Source: an uncultured Clostridia bacterium (GTDB taxonomy: Bacteria > Bacillota > Clostridia > Christensenellales > UBA1242). From it: a stretch of 7,386 nucleotides of DNA. The notes beneath the pieces are model-generated. The model saw only the letters and a program-made list of their open reading frames with translations. It did not search any database and had not been told where the DNA came from. The stretch is taken from assembly GCA_937911885.1 (NCBI GenBank), contig CALDPW010000053.1:1-7386 (forward strand), read 5' to 3'. Below are positions 1 to 5,337 of this stretch, one piece after another. Position 1 is the first letter of the stretch; each line of letters opens with the position of its first letter. Made by a program: the position numbers and the translations under genes.

Positions 1-93
1 GATTCGTTGTTTGTTGATGGTGGTTACGAGCAGGAAAACCCTGCAAGTGTAACACCAACTGCTCCCAAACCTGCAACACCCACTCGAAAATAA
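1..93 (+). CDS. C-terminal tail of an unidentified protein (5' end outside window)
   Basis: The first frame is open from base 1 to a TAA at 91-93 and gives 30 residues ending in a low-complexity tail rich in Pro, Thr and Ala (ending PAPTR-like, last residues PATPTRK). Such tails are typical of disordered C-termini and do not identify a family. The stop codon overlaps the first bases of a terminator hairpin, which supports this being a true gene end. No function can be assigned from this fragment. Confidence 0.6.
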   Translation, partial: DSLFVDGGYEQENPASVTPTAPKPATPTRK

Positions 94-119
94 GTCCAAG
101 TAATTGGATTTATTTTTTT
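92..119 (+). terminator. Rho-independent terminator after the first partial gene
   Basis: An 8-bp stem (92-99 with 104-111, one G-U pair) closes a 4-base loop and is followed by seven T at 113-119. It separates the upstream gene from the dfx promoter. Confidence 0.6.
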
Positions 120-150
120 ATGTTAATTTAATGTGATTATTTTAGTTGTA

Positions 151-159
151 TGTTATAAT
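151..159 (+). promoter_or_regulatory. Extended -10 promoter for dfx
   Basis: TGTTATAAT is a perfect extended -10 (TGn plus TATAAT at 154-159). No good -35 lies 16-18 bases upstream (the bases there read about ATGTGA), as is common for extended -10 promoters. Transcription would start near 166, giving a 5' UTR of about 30 bases that contains the GGAG ribosome-binding site. Confidence 0.6.
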
Positions 160-196
160 ATAAACAGCATTAAAAATAAGTTTTATGGAGATAAAT

Positions 197-574
197 ATGG
201 ATCAAAAATTTTATAAATGCCCTATTTGTGGACAAATAATTACAAAGATAAACGCAACCCAAGTCCCAGTTGTTTGTTGTGGTCAACCAATGCAGGAACT
301 TGTTGCTGGCACAGTGGAAGCTTCACACGAAAAACATATTCCTTGCTACACAGTAGCTAACAATATTGTTACCGTTACAGTTGGATCGGTTGAACATCCA
401 ATGATTGCCGAACATTTTATTGAGTGGATTTGGATTAAAACAACCAATGGCGAAAAATTGCAATATTTAAAACCTGAAATGCAACCAAAAGCTGAATTTG
501 CAATTATGCAAAACGAAAAAGTTTTAGCTGTTTATGCTTACTGTAATTTGCATGGACTTTGGAAAACTGAATAG
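197..574 (+). CDS. dfx: Desulfoferrodoxin, two-iron (class I) superoxide reductase
   Basis: Superoxide reductase reduces superoxide to hydrogen peroxide without releasing oxygen, a cytoplasmic defence typical of anaerobes; it takes electrons from rubredoxin or a similar donor. From the chosen start the protein is 125 residues. Residues 1-35 form a desulforedoxin-type domain with Cys8, Cys11, Cys27 and Cys28 (CxxC then CC), the ligands of the Fe(Cys)4 centre. The catalytic domain keeps the EKH motif (Glu45, Lys46, His47), His67, His73, and Cys116-x-x-His119, matching the His4-Cys iron site and the catalytic Lys. All ligands are present, so the enzyme should be functional. An in-frame ATG at 185 is less likely as the start because GGAG (187-190) lies inside that ORF and sits 6 bases before the ATG at 197. 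No rubredoxin gene is nearby. No terminator lies between this gene and the next, so they may be co-transcribed. Confidence 0.95.
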   Translation: MDQKFYKCPICGQIITKINATQVPVVCCGQPMQELVAGTVEASHEKHIPCYTVANNIVTVTVGSVEHPMIAEHFIEWIWIKTTNGEKLQYLKPEMQPKAEFAIMQNEKVLAVYAYCNLHGLWKTE

Positions 575-639
575 CTAATCAATTTTATTACATAATTATT
601 TTTTAATAACACACAATAAGTGTTAGGAGGGAATTAATT

Positions 640-858
640 ATGATTATTGCAAACATTATTAGTTTAATTGTGTTATTTATTGGTGGATTAAACTGGGGGC
701 TGGTTGGTATTTTTAATTTCAACCTTGTAAATTGGATTTTCGGCGGATACAATGCAGGTTCAATTATTATTTATATTTTAGTTCTGCTTGCAACTATTTG
801 GCTAATTTGCAATCTAATTATGCATGGTGCAATTTACATTACCGAAAAACGTAGATAA
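640..858 (+). CDS. DUF378 family small membrane protein
   Basis: This 72-residue protein has two predicted membrane helices (about residues 4-24 and 41-61) and a short basic C-terminal tail (EKRR). The GGLNWGLVG motif at residues 15-23 is the signature of the DUF378 (YuzA-like) family, whose function is unknown; full length is as usual for the family. A strong AGGAGGG site (625-631) lies 8 bases before the ATG. It follows dfx by 65 bases with no terminator between, so it may belong to the same transcript, though a weak internal promoter cannot be excluded. Confidence 0.85.
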   Translation: MIIANIISLIVLFIGGLNWGLVGIFNFNLVNWIFGGYNAGSIIIYILVLLATIWLICNLIMHGAIYITEKRR

Positions 859-870
859 CCTAAAACCAAC

Positions 871-901
871 AAAAAAAGCATATCAAAAGATATGCTTTTT
901 T
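871..901. terminator. Bidirectional terminator between convergent genes
   Basis: A stem of GCATATC (878-884) with GATATGC (889-895) and a 4-base AAAA loop is extended by an A-tract on the left and a T-tract on the right, giving a U-run on both strands. It serves the DUF378 gene (plus) and the CPBP protease gene (minus, ending at 905). Confidence 0.85.
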
Positions 902-904
902 GTT

Positions 905-1660
905 TTAATCATTATTTGAGTTATTAATTGATTCATCTTTTTTGTTTAATGTTTTTAATAAAACAACCAAATAAACAACTGCCACCACAATTATTGCAAT
1001 TGAAACCAAAATTTCGGTTAGTCCTTGCATGGCATTAACATTTTGAAAAACAGATAATCCATTAACCAAACTATGTGTTAAAATGCATGCAATTAATGAT
1101 CCACCTTTATAAAACATAACAACAAACAAAAAGCCAACAGCCATTGCATAAAACACTTGGCAAATATTTGAAATCAAATTTGATGCTGAACCTGTAAGCA
1201 AGTTTATTATGTGACCAATTCCAAATGTTACACTCGAAACAATTATTGCCGATGTTAAATTATCTTTTTGCATTGCTCTAAATAGCAATCCTCTAAAAAT
1301 TATTTCTTCTGCAAACCCAACACAAAACATTGTTAACACATTTAATATTGATTCTAACCAATTATAGTTTAATCTCACACCAAACCACACATTGGTTGAA
1401 ATTAAAATTAACAGTGGAATATAAAATAAAAAACTTTGTGCACTAAATTGTGGTTTACATAATCCATATTTTTGCATTAATCCATTTTTTTTAATCCAAA
1501 AAAACAATATTAACGACATTACCAATAAAAATGGAAAAGTAAAAACTTTGCTTATATTTACCATATCTGAAAAAGCATCACACAAACTTGCCCCCAAAAT
1601 ATATAAAACAATAAACACAATTGAAAACGCAAGTTCACTTTTGTTATATAACTTTGTCAT
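905..1660 (-). CDS. CPBP family intramembrane metalloprotease (Abi/Rce1-like)
   Basis: This is a 251-residue polytopic membrane protein with about 7-8 hydrophobic segments. It carries the three CPBP/Rce1 (PF02517) motifs: EExxxR as Glu118-Glu119...Arg123, FxxxH as Phe146...His150, and HxxxN as His196...Asn200. In this family the Glu and His residues form the active site in the membrane. Known members process prenylated proteins (Rce1) or protect against or mature bacteriocins; most bacterial ones have no known substrate. No bacteriocin precursor is visible nearby, so the substrate is unknown. An AGGTGAT ribosome-binding site (1663-1669 on this strand) precedes the ATG closely. The tail is hydrophilic and Asn-rich. 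The gene is monocistronic, with its own promoter and a shared convergent terminator. Confidence 0.9.
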   Translation of the reverse strand: MTKLYNKSELAFSIVFIVLYILGASLCDAFSDMVNISKVFTFPFLLVMSLILFFWIKKNGLMQKYGLCKPQFSAQSFLFYIPLLILISTNVWFGVRLNYNWLESILNVLTMFCVGFAEEIIFRGLLFRAMQKDNLTSAIIVSSVTFGIGHIINLLTGSASNLISNICQVFYAMAVGFLFVVMFYKGGSLIACILTHSLVNGLSVFQNVNAMQGLTEILVSIAIIVVAVVYLVVLLKTLNKKDESINNSNND

Positions 1661-1690
1661 ATATCACCTAAATAAAATTTATTATTTATT

Positions 1691-1719
1691 AGTATATTTG
1701 TTTGTTTAAATTTTGTAAA
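1691..1719 (-). promoter_or_regulatory. Sigma-A type promoter for the CPBP protease gene
   Basis: On the minus strand TTTACA (1719-1714) and TATACT (1696-1691) are separated by exactly 17 bases. Transcription would start near 1684, about 24 bases before the ATG. A TATAAT at 1729-1724 is a second possible -10 without a clear -35. Confidence 0.6.
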
Positions 1720-1813
1720 GTTTATTATATTCAACCACTACCCCTCTCCACTCTGCAATAAACCTTTTATAACTTCAATTATAAAAAAATTAAAACAAAC
1801 AACAATTTGCATA

Positions 1814-1843
1814 TTGACATTTATTATTTTTATCATATATAAT
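1814..1843 (+). promoter_or_regulatory. Consensus promoter driving the yjjX leader
   Basis: Perfect TTGACA (1814-1819) and TATAAT (1838-1843) hexamers are separated by 18 bases. The predicted start is near G1850, about 155 bases ahead of the yjjX ATG. Between this promoter and the divergent one (about 1730-1813) I see only AT-rich sequence with no further feature. Confidence 0.75.
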
Positions 1844-1849
1844 TAAAGC

Positions 1850-2004
1850 GTAATCCCTTAGTTCATTCCGGATTATTTTATTTGGGAATATCTTTTAGAT
1901 CTTCTTATGAATGACATTAAAACAAACCGACTGTTTTTTTGTTTATTCTTATAGGGAGATTTTTTTATTTGCAGTCATAAAAACATTTTTAGGAGGAAAA
2001 TAAA
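1850..2004 (+). promoter_or_regulatory. Long structured 5' leader of yjjX, possible regulatory RNA
   Basis: The leader runs from the predicted transcription start to the ATG and contains no ORF of note. Stem S1 pairs 1850-1856 with 1870-1876 (GTAATCC/GGATTAT, one G-U). Five loop bases, ATTCC 1865-1869, can pair with GGAAT 1885-1889, giving an H-type pseudoknot at the very 5' end. TCATTC (1863-1868) can alternatively pair with GAATGA (1909-1914), which would disrupt it. Further pairings are GACTG/CAGTC (1929-1933 with 1972-1976) and TCCCT/AGGGA (1854-1858 with 1953-1957). TCTTCTTA (1900-1907) can pair with TAGGAGGA (1990-1997), covering the Shine-Dalgarno site. No intrinsic terminator is visible, so any control would be translational. 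It matches none of the riboswitch consensus sequences I know. The pairings are seen; the regulatory role is inferred. Confidence 0.4.
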
Positions 2005-2535
2005 ATGAAGGTATTAATTGGAACAAAAAATCCAGGAAAAATTGAAGGAGCAAAACGAGCATTAGCAAAATATTTTAGCGATGTTGAAATTATTGGCGTT
2101 AAAGTTGAATCCGATGTTAGCGAACAACCTGTTGGCATTGAAACTTTTAACGGCGCACTTAACCGAGTTAACAACTTGGTAAAATACGCTCAAAGCAACA
2201 ACATTGCAGCTGATTTGTTTATGTCGGTTGAATCGGGCTTAACAAGCGAACTAGGCTTTTGGGCAATTACAAACATTGCAGTAATAAAAAATGCAAAAGG
2301 CGAAATCGGCATTGGATCAAGTGCAAGTTTCCCTGTTCCAAACAAGTATGTTGAACCTATTAAAACAGAAACCCTTGGAACAGTTATGGATAAAATTTTT
2401 AACGAAAGCGATTTAAGAAGCTCCACTGGTGGCATTGGACTATTAACCCGTGAAGTTGTAACCCGAATTGATTTAACTTGCGATGCATTTTTAATGGCTT
2501 TAACTCCATTTATTAATGACGTGTGGAAAGATTAA
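2005..2535 (+). CDS. yjjX: Inosine/xanthosine triphosphatase (YjjX/DUF84 family NTPase)
   Basis: The 176-residue protein matches the usual size of the YjjX/DUF84 (PF01931) family, cytoplasmic enzymes that hydrolyse ITP and XTP so that deaminated purines are not built into nucleic acid. Visible family motifs are the N-terminal GTKNPGK loop (residues 6-12), SDVSEQPVG (36-44), ETxxGAxNR (46-54) and the SVESGL segment (74-79), which carries an acidic metal-binding position. It is distinct from the RdgB/HAM1 family with the same activity, whose N-terminal signature differs. AGGAGGA (1991-1997) lies 7 bases before the ATG. It is monocistronic, preceded by a long leader and followed by a strong terminator. 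Some family members were proposed to act on other phosphorylated substrates, so the physiological substrate is not certain. Confidence 0.88.
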   Translation: MKVLIGTKNPGKIEGAKRALAKYFSDVEIIGVKVESDVSEQPVGIETFNGALNRVNNLVKYAQSNNIAADLFMSVESGLTSELGFWAITNIAVIKNAKGEIGIGSSASFPVPNKYVEPIKTETLGTVMDKIFNESDLRSSTGGIGLLTREVVTRIDLTCDAFLMALTPFINDVWKD

Positions 2536-2559
2536 TTAAATTTAACTCACAACTACATT

Positions 2560-2597
2560 ATCTAAACCAAGCTAAATGTTTGGTTTAGATTTTTTTT
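2560..2597 (+). terminator. Strong terminator after yjjX
   Basis: An uninterrupted 11-bp stem (2560-2570 with 2580-2590) closes a 9-base loop and is followed by seven further T (2591-2597). Its 3' arm overlaps the -35 region of the next promoter. Confidence 0.88.
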
Positions 2598-2607
2598 GTG
2601 ATATAAT
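2580..2607 (+). promoter_or_regulatory. Extended -10 promoter positioned for a leaderless transcript
   Basis: TTGGTT (2580-2585), a 16-base spacer and TGA plus TATAAT (2602-2607) form an extended -10 promoter. Transcription should begin at about 2614-2615, that is at the ATG at 2615. The -35 is built from the 3' arm of the yjjX terminator. Confidence 0.6.
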
Positions 2608-2614
2608 ATGCTTA

Positions 2615-3907
2615 ATGAACACAAAAACATTAAAGCAAATATATTCAAAAGAATATTTAATTTTAATATCTATTGGATTTTTACCCTTAATTTGGAAAGT
2701 GTTGGAAATAACATTTTTATCCACTTTTGATAACGCTTTAAAAATTTTAGGACAAATTGCACTTATTAACATTATTTTTAAAGTGTTTTCGGAATCAATA
2801 TTAAATCCATTATATAAACTACTAGGAAACAATAATTTTTGTTCTCAAAATGACAAAAACTATTTAGCTAAAAAGTTTTTAATTGTTTATTTTGCTTTAA
2901 CAATATTATTTACAGCCTTGTTATTTTTTGTTGCCGAACCTTTAATGCAAATTTCAAAAGTTCCATTACACATTTTTAATCAAACAATAGATTTTTTAAA
3001 AATTTATATTATTGCTTGTGGATTTGAAATTATTGCAAACTATTTATACACTTTTAATATAATTAACAAAAACACAAGAAAAATGTTTGTTTATTTGCTA
3101 ATAAAAGCTGTGTTAACAGCCCTTTGCTTTATTGTTTTTGTTCCAAACTTCACACTTAAACTTGGAGTTAATGGCATTGCAATTTCTAACATTATTGTTA
3201 ATGTTTGCATAACAATTTATTTGCTAGTAACTTTTCCAAAATCGCAAAAAACAACCATTAAACTAAATGCAAAACAATACTTAAAACTATTTTTGTTTGC
3301 CACCTTGGAAACATTAACTCGCAATGCTGTTTATTATTGTGTTATTTTGGTGTTTTTAAACATGTTAAACAACCAAGATTTATATTTTGTTGCCAACGAA
3401 TATATTTGGTCAATAATGCTTGTTCCTGTTTTGGCACAAAGCACACTAATTAAACAAGATGTTGCAAACAATCCAAACTTTTCGATTAAACCATACTTTT
3501 TAAATTGCATTTTGCTTTGTGTGTTTATGGTTTTATTAATTCCTATTTCACTATTTGTGTTCAAGTTTGTTTATAACCTTAACAACTTTATGGATTACTT
3601 TTTAGTTTTGTTAAAACTGTTGCCTTGTTATTTTGTGTTTGTGTTTGATTCGGTTATTGAAGCATTGTTTTTTGCAACAGGAAAACTGCATCACATTTTA
3701 ATTCAAACAATTATTACAAACATTTTAATTTATTTAACTGCATTTGTTTTATATTTGTGCAATGTTTTTACAATAACTTTAAACTCAATTATATTACTAT
3801 TTAACTTGGGCGTTGTTGTTTCGAGTGCATACACAATTTGTGTTTATTTAATAATTAACAAAAAAGCACAAAAAACAATTAATACAAAAACATCAACTTT
3901 TAAATAA
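2615..3907 (+). CDS. MATE-like multidrug/oligosaccharidyl-lipid/polysaccharide family membrane transporter
   Basis: The 430-residue product has about 12 hydrophobic segments (roughly at 11-29, 47-66, 86-108, 127-150, 157-177, 189-206, 223-247, 258-278, 296-320, 327-352, 362-383 and 388-414), the size and topology of MATE exporters, which couple cation entry to drug or metabolite export. The LGVNGIAISN sequence at residues 183-192 matches the conserved end of the first six-helix bundle in MATE and related MOP-superfamily proteins. The rest is divergent, so substrate and subfamily cannot be given; a flippase of the same superfamily is the main alternative. The frame extends upstream to an ATG at 2576, but that lies in the terminator hairpin and upstream of the promoter, so 2615 is the better start. 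There is no Shine-Dalgarno site before it. It is followed by the next gene after 14 bases, so the two form an operon. Confidence 0.75.
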   Translation: MNTKTLKQIYSKEYLILISIGFLPLIWKVLEITFLSTFDNALKILGQIALINIIFKVFSESILNPLYKLLGNNNFCSQNDKNYLAKKFLIVYFALTILFTALLFFVAEPLMQISKVPLHIFNQTIDFLKIYIIACGFEIIANYLYTFNIINKNTRKMFVYLLIKAVLTALCFIVFVPNFTLKLGVNGIAISNIIVNVCITIYLLVTFPKSQKTTIKLNAKQYLKLFLFATLETLTRNAVYYCVILVFLNMLNNQDLYFVANEYIWSIMLVPVLAQSTLIKQDVANNPNFSIKPYFLNCILLCVFMVLLIPISLFVFKFVYNLNNFMDYFLVLLKLLPCYFVFVFDSVIEALFFATGKLHHILIQTIITNILIYLTAFVLYLCNVFTITLNSIILLFNLGVVVSSAYTICVYLIINKKAQKTINTKTSTFK

Positions 3908-3921
3908 AAGGAGCAACAATT

Positions 3922-4752
3922 GTGATTAAATTAAATATACTTTCCGAAAACAGAGATAATTGCAATTTTAAAGGCGAAAGCGGACTATCTGTTTTGATAG
4001 AAGCTTTTAACAACAGTTTTTTGTTTGATACAGGATATTCAAATCTGTTTATCGAAAATGCAAAACTTTTAAACATTAACTTAAACAATGTTAACACCGT
4101 TGTTTTATCGCACGGGCATAGTGATCACACAAATGGTGTGCAATATTTAAGCAATGGCAAAACCATTATTTTGCATCCACAATGTTTTAAGGATAGATGG
4201 TCAATTCGAAAACAAGAGTTTGTTGGATTTAAAATAAACGAACAACAGCTAAAACAAAATCATAATGTTGTTTTAACCACTGCACCAACCAAAATTTTTA
4301 ACAACTGCTATTTTTTAGGTGAAATTCCTATGATAATCGATTTTGAAAGTAACGGAAATTTTTCAACCACACTAGATAGCAATCTAACCCAAACCGATCA
4401 CACCGAAGATGATTCGGGGGTTGCCATAACAACAAAACAAGGTTTGGTTATTTTTACTGGATGTGGACATCGTGGCGTTTGCAACACAATTGAACACGCA
4501 AAAAACATAACTGGTCAATCAACAGTTTATGCTATTTTTGGAGGGTTCCATTTACGCAAACTCGAAAAACAAAAAGAAATTATTGATAAAACAATTGATT
4601 ACATCAAAAATAATAATATTAAAATTATTTATTTGGGACATTGTGTAACAGATGATGTTATTGACTACATGGAACAACAATTACCCTTAACTCAAATAAT
4701 TAGGATTGCTGCTGGCAAACAATTTGAACTTGATGTTCAACCATTAAACTAA
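3922..4752 (+). CDS. MBL-fold metallo-hydrolase (COG1237-like)
   Basis: This 276-residue cytoplasmic protein starts with GTG; AAAGGAG (3907-3913) lies 8 bases before it and overlaps the stop of the transporter gene. Metallo-beta-lactamase fold features are visible: LFDTG (residues 34-38), the metal-binding HxHxDH motif (His64, His66, Asp68, His69), TGCGHRG with His183, GGFHL with His210, and LGHC with His240. This motif order is that of the COG1237 group, whose archaeal member is annotated as ribofuranosylaminobenzene 5'-phosphate synthase. In bacteria this group is generally uncharacterised, so I call only a metal-dependent hydrolase. Genetic linkage to the MATE-like exporter suggests a shared small-molecule substrate or detoxification role, which is inference. 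Confidence 0.85.
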   Translation: MIKLNILSENRDNCNFKGESGLSVLIEAFNNSFLFDTGYSNLFIENAKLLNINLNNVNTVVLSHGHSDHTNGVQYLSNGKTIILHPQCFKDRWSIRKQEFVGFKINEQQLKQNHNVVLTTAPTKIFNNCYFLGEIPMIIDFESNGNFSTTLDSNLTQTDHTEDDSGVAITTKQGLVIFTGCGHRGVCNTIEHAKNITGQSTVYAIFGGFHLRKLEKQKEIIDKTIDYIKNNNIKIIYLGHCVTDDVIDYMEQQLPLTQIIRIAAGKQFELDVQPLN

Positions 4753-4786
4753 TAAAAAAAACCAACCATAACGGTTGGCTTTTTTT
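4753..4786. terminator. Bidirectional terminator between the hydrolase gene and mutT
   Basis: CCAACC (4762-4767) pairs with GGTTGG (4773-4778) around a 5-base loop. An A-tract precedes it and a T-tract (4780-4786) follows, with one unpaired C at 4779, giving U-runs on both strands for the convergent genes. The mutT stop codon lies within the T-tract. Confidence 0.82.
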
Positions 4787-5186
4787 AGTTATATTTTTTT
4801 GCAATAAGTTCGGCAACAGGAATATCGGCAGCAGCCCAATCTAATGTCATAATTTCGGCTGGTTTTAACCATTTAATACCTTTGTGAACATTAATTTTTA
4901 AATCGGTTGAAATTAATTCGCATTCATAAACTGCCATTGATAAGTGAAAATCAGGATAATCGTGTTCTACTTGATAGAAAAAGTCTCCAATTTTAACTTC
5001 AATTTCTAATTCTTCTTGCAATTCTCTGGTTAGGGTTTGTTGTTGAGTTTCGCCTTCTTCAACTTTTCCACCAGGAAATTCCCATTTAAAAGATACATAA
5101 TCATATTTTCCAGCATCTCTTAATGTGCACAAAATTTCTCCTTTATCGTTTTTAATAACACCTGCAACTGTTGTAATTTGTTTCAT
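4785..5186 (-). CDS. mutT: MutT-type Nudix hydrolase, probable 8-oxo-dGTP diphosphatase
   Basis: MutT hydrolyses oxidised dGTP (8-oxo-dGTP) to the monophosphate and prevents A-to-C transversions. The 133-residue protein has the WEFPGGK entry sequence (residues 35-41) and a Nudix box from Gly40 to Ile62 (GxxxxxE, seven residues, RELQEE) with Arg54, Glu55, Glu58 and Glu59 as metal and catalytic residues. The penultimate glycine of the box is replaced by Glu61, a variation tolerated in parts of the family. The C-terminal LDWAAADIPV stretch (115-124) is the typical MutT end, where an Asp helps base recognition. Length is as usual. AAGGAG (5195-5200 on this strand) lies 8 bases ahead of the ATG. 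Related pyrimidine-specific (NudG-like) activity is an alternative. Confidence 0.88.
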   Translation of the reverse strand: MKQITTVAGVIKNDKGEILCTLRDAGKYDYVSFKWEFPGGKVEEGETQQQTLTRELQEELEIEVKIGDFFYQVEHDYPDFHLSMAVYECELISTDLKINVHKGIKWLKPAEIMTLDWAAADIPVAELIAKKYN

Positions 5187-5215
5187 TATTGTTTCTCCTT
5201 TGTTTTGTTAGTTTT

Positions 5216-5244
5216 AATATATCACAAGTTTTTTAGTTTGTAAA
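5216..5244 (-). promoter_or_regulatory. Promoter for mutT
   Basis: On the minus strand TTTACA (5244-5239) is 17 bases from TATATT (5221-5216), which is preceded by TGA, making an extended -10. Transcription would start near 5209. The phased A-tracts directly upstream of the -35 could act as an UP-like element. Confidence 0.6.
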
Positions 5245-5315
5245 TAGTTTTTTATAGTTTTTTATAGTTTTTTTAAATTATTTTTAGTTTTGTTTAGTTT
5301 TTGTTGATTTTTTTT
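5229..5315. repeat. Helically phased T-tracts with three tandem 10-bp repeats
   Basis: ATAGTTTTTT occurs three times in perfect tandem (5244-5253, 5254-5263, 5264-5273). Further TAG-plus-T-tract units lie at 5234, 5285, 5295 and 5317, so the T-tracts recur at about one helical turn. Such phasing is known to bend DNA intrinsically. The block fills the space between the divergent mutT promoter and the promoter of the gene at 5338. Confidence 0.6.
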
Positions 5316-5331
5316 ATAGTTTTGGTATAAT
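5304..5331 (+). promoter_or_regulatory. Extended -10 promoter positioned for a leaderless transcript
   Basis: TTGATT (5304-5309), a 16-base spacer and TGG plus TATAAT (5326-5331) form an extended -10 promoter. The predicted start, 7 bases after the -10, is the A of the ATG at 5338. Confidence 0.65.
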
Positions 5332-5337
5332 AAAACT

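Noticed and set aside
185..199. ATG at 185 as the dfx start
   Set aside because: The GGAG ribosome-binding site (187-190) lies inside that longer ORF and is ideally spaced for the ATG at 197; the family also begins at this point before the first Cys pair.
1920..1944. Attenuator terminator in the yjjX leader
   Set aside because: The only hairpin near the T-run (AAACAAA with TTTGTTT) has one G-C pair and includes the T-run in its own loop and arm, so it should not terminate.
1850..2004. Known riboswitch, T-box, 6S or SRP RNA in the yjjX leader
   Set aside because: I could not find the conserved bases of the T-box, TPP, FMN, purine, preQ1-I, SAM, glycine or c-di-GMP classes, nor of SRP RNA; size and shape do not clearly fit 6S RNA.
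1989..2435. Minus-strand ORFs of 61 and 81 codons opposite yjjX
   Set aside because: They are antisense shadows of a well-supported gene, without ribosome-binding sites or recognisable motifs.
2576..2614. ATG at 2576 as the transporter start
   Set aside because: It lies in the loop of the yjjX terminator and upstream of the best promoter; residues encoded before 2615 come from the T-run and -10 sequence.
2572..2832. Minus-strand ORF opposite the transporter start
   Set aside because: Shadow of the transporter gene that runs into the terminator; no family features.
3334..4097. Minus-strand ORFs opposite the transporter and hydrolase genes
   Set aside because: Antisense shadows of strongly supported coding regions.
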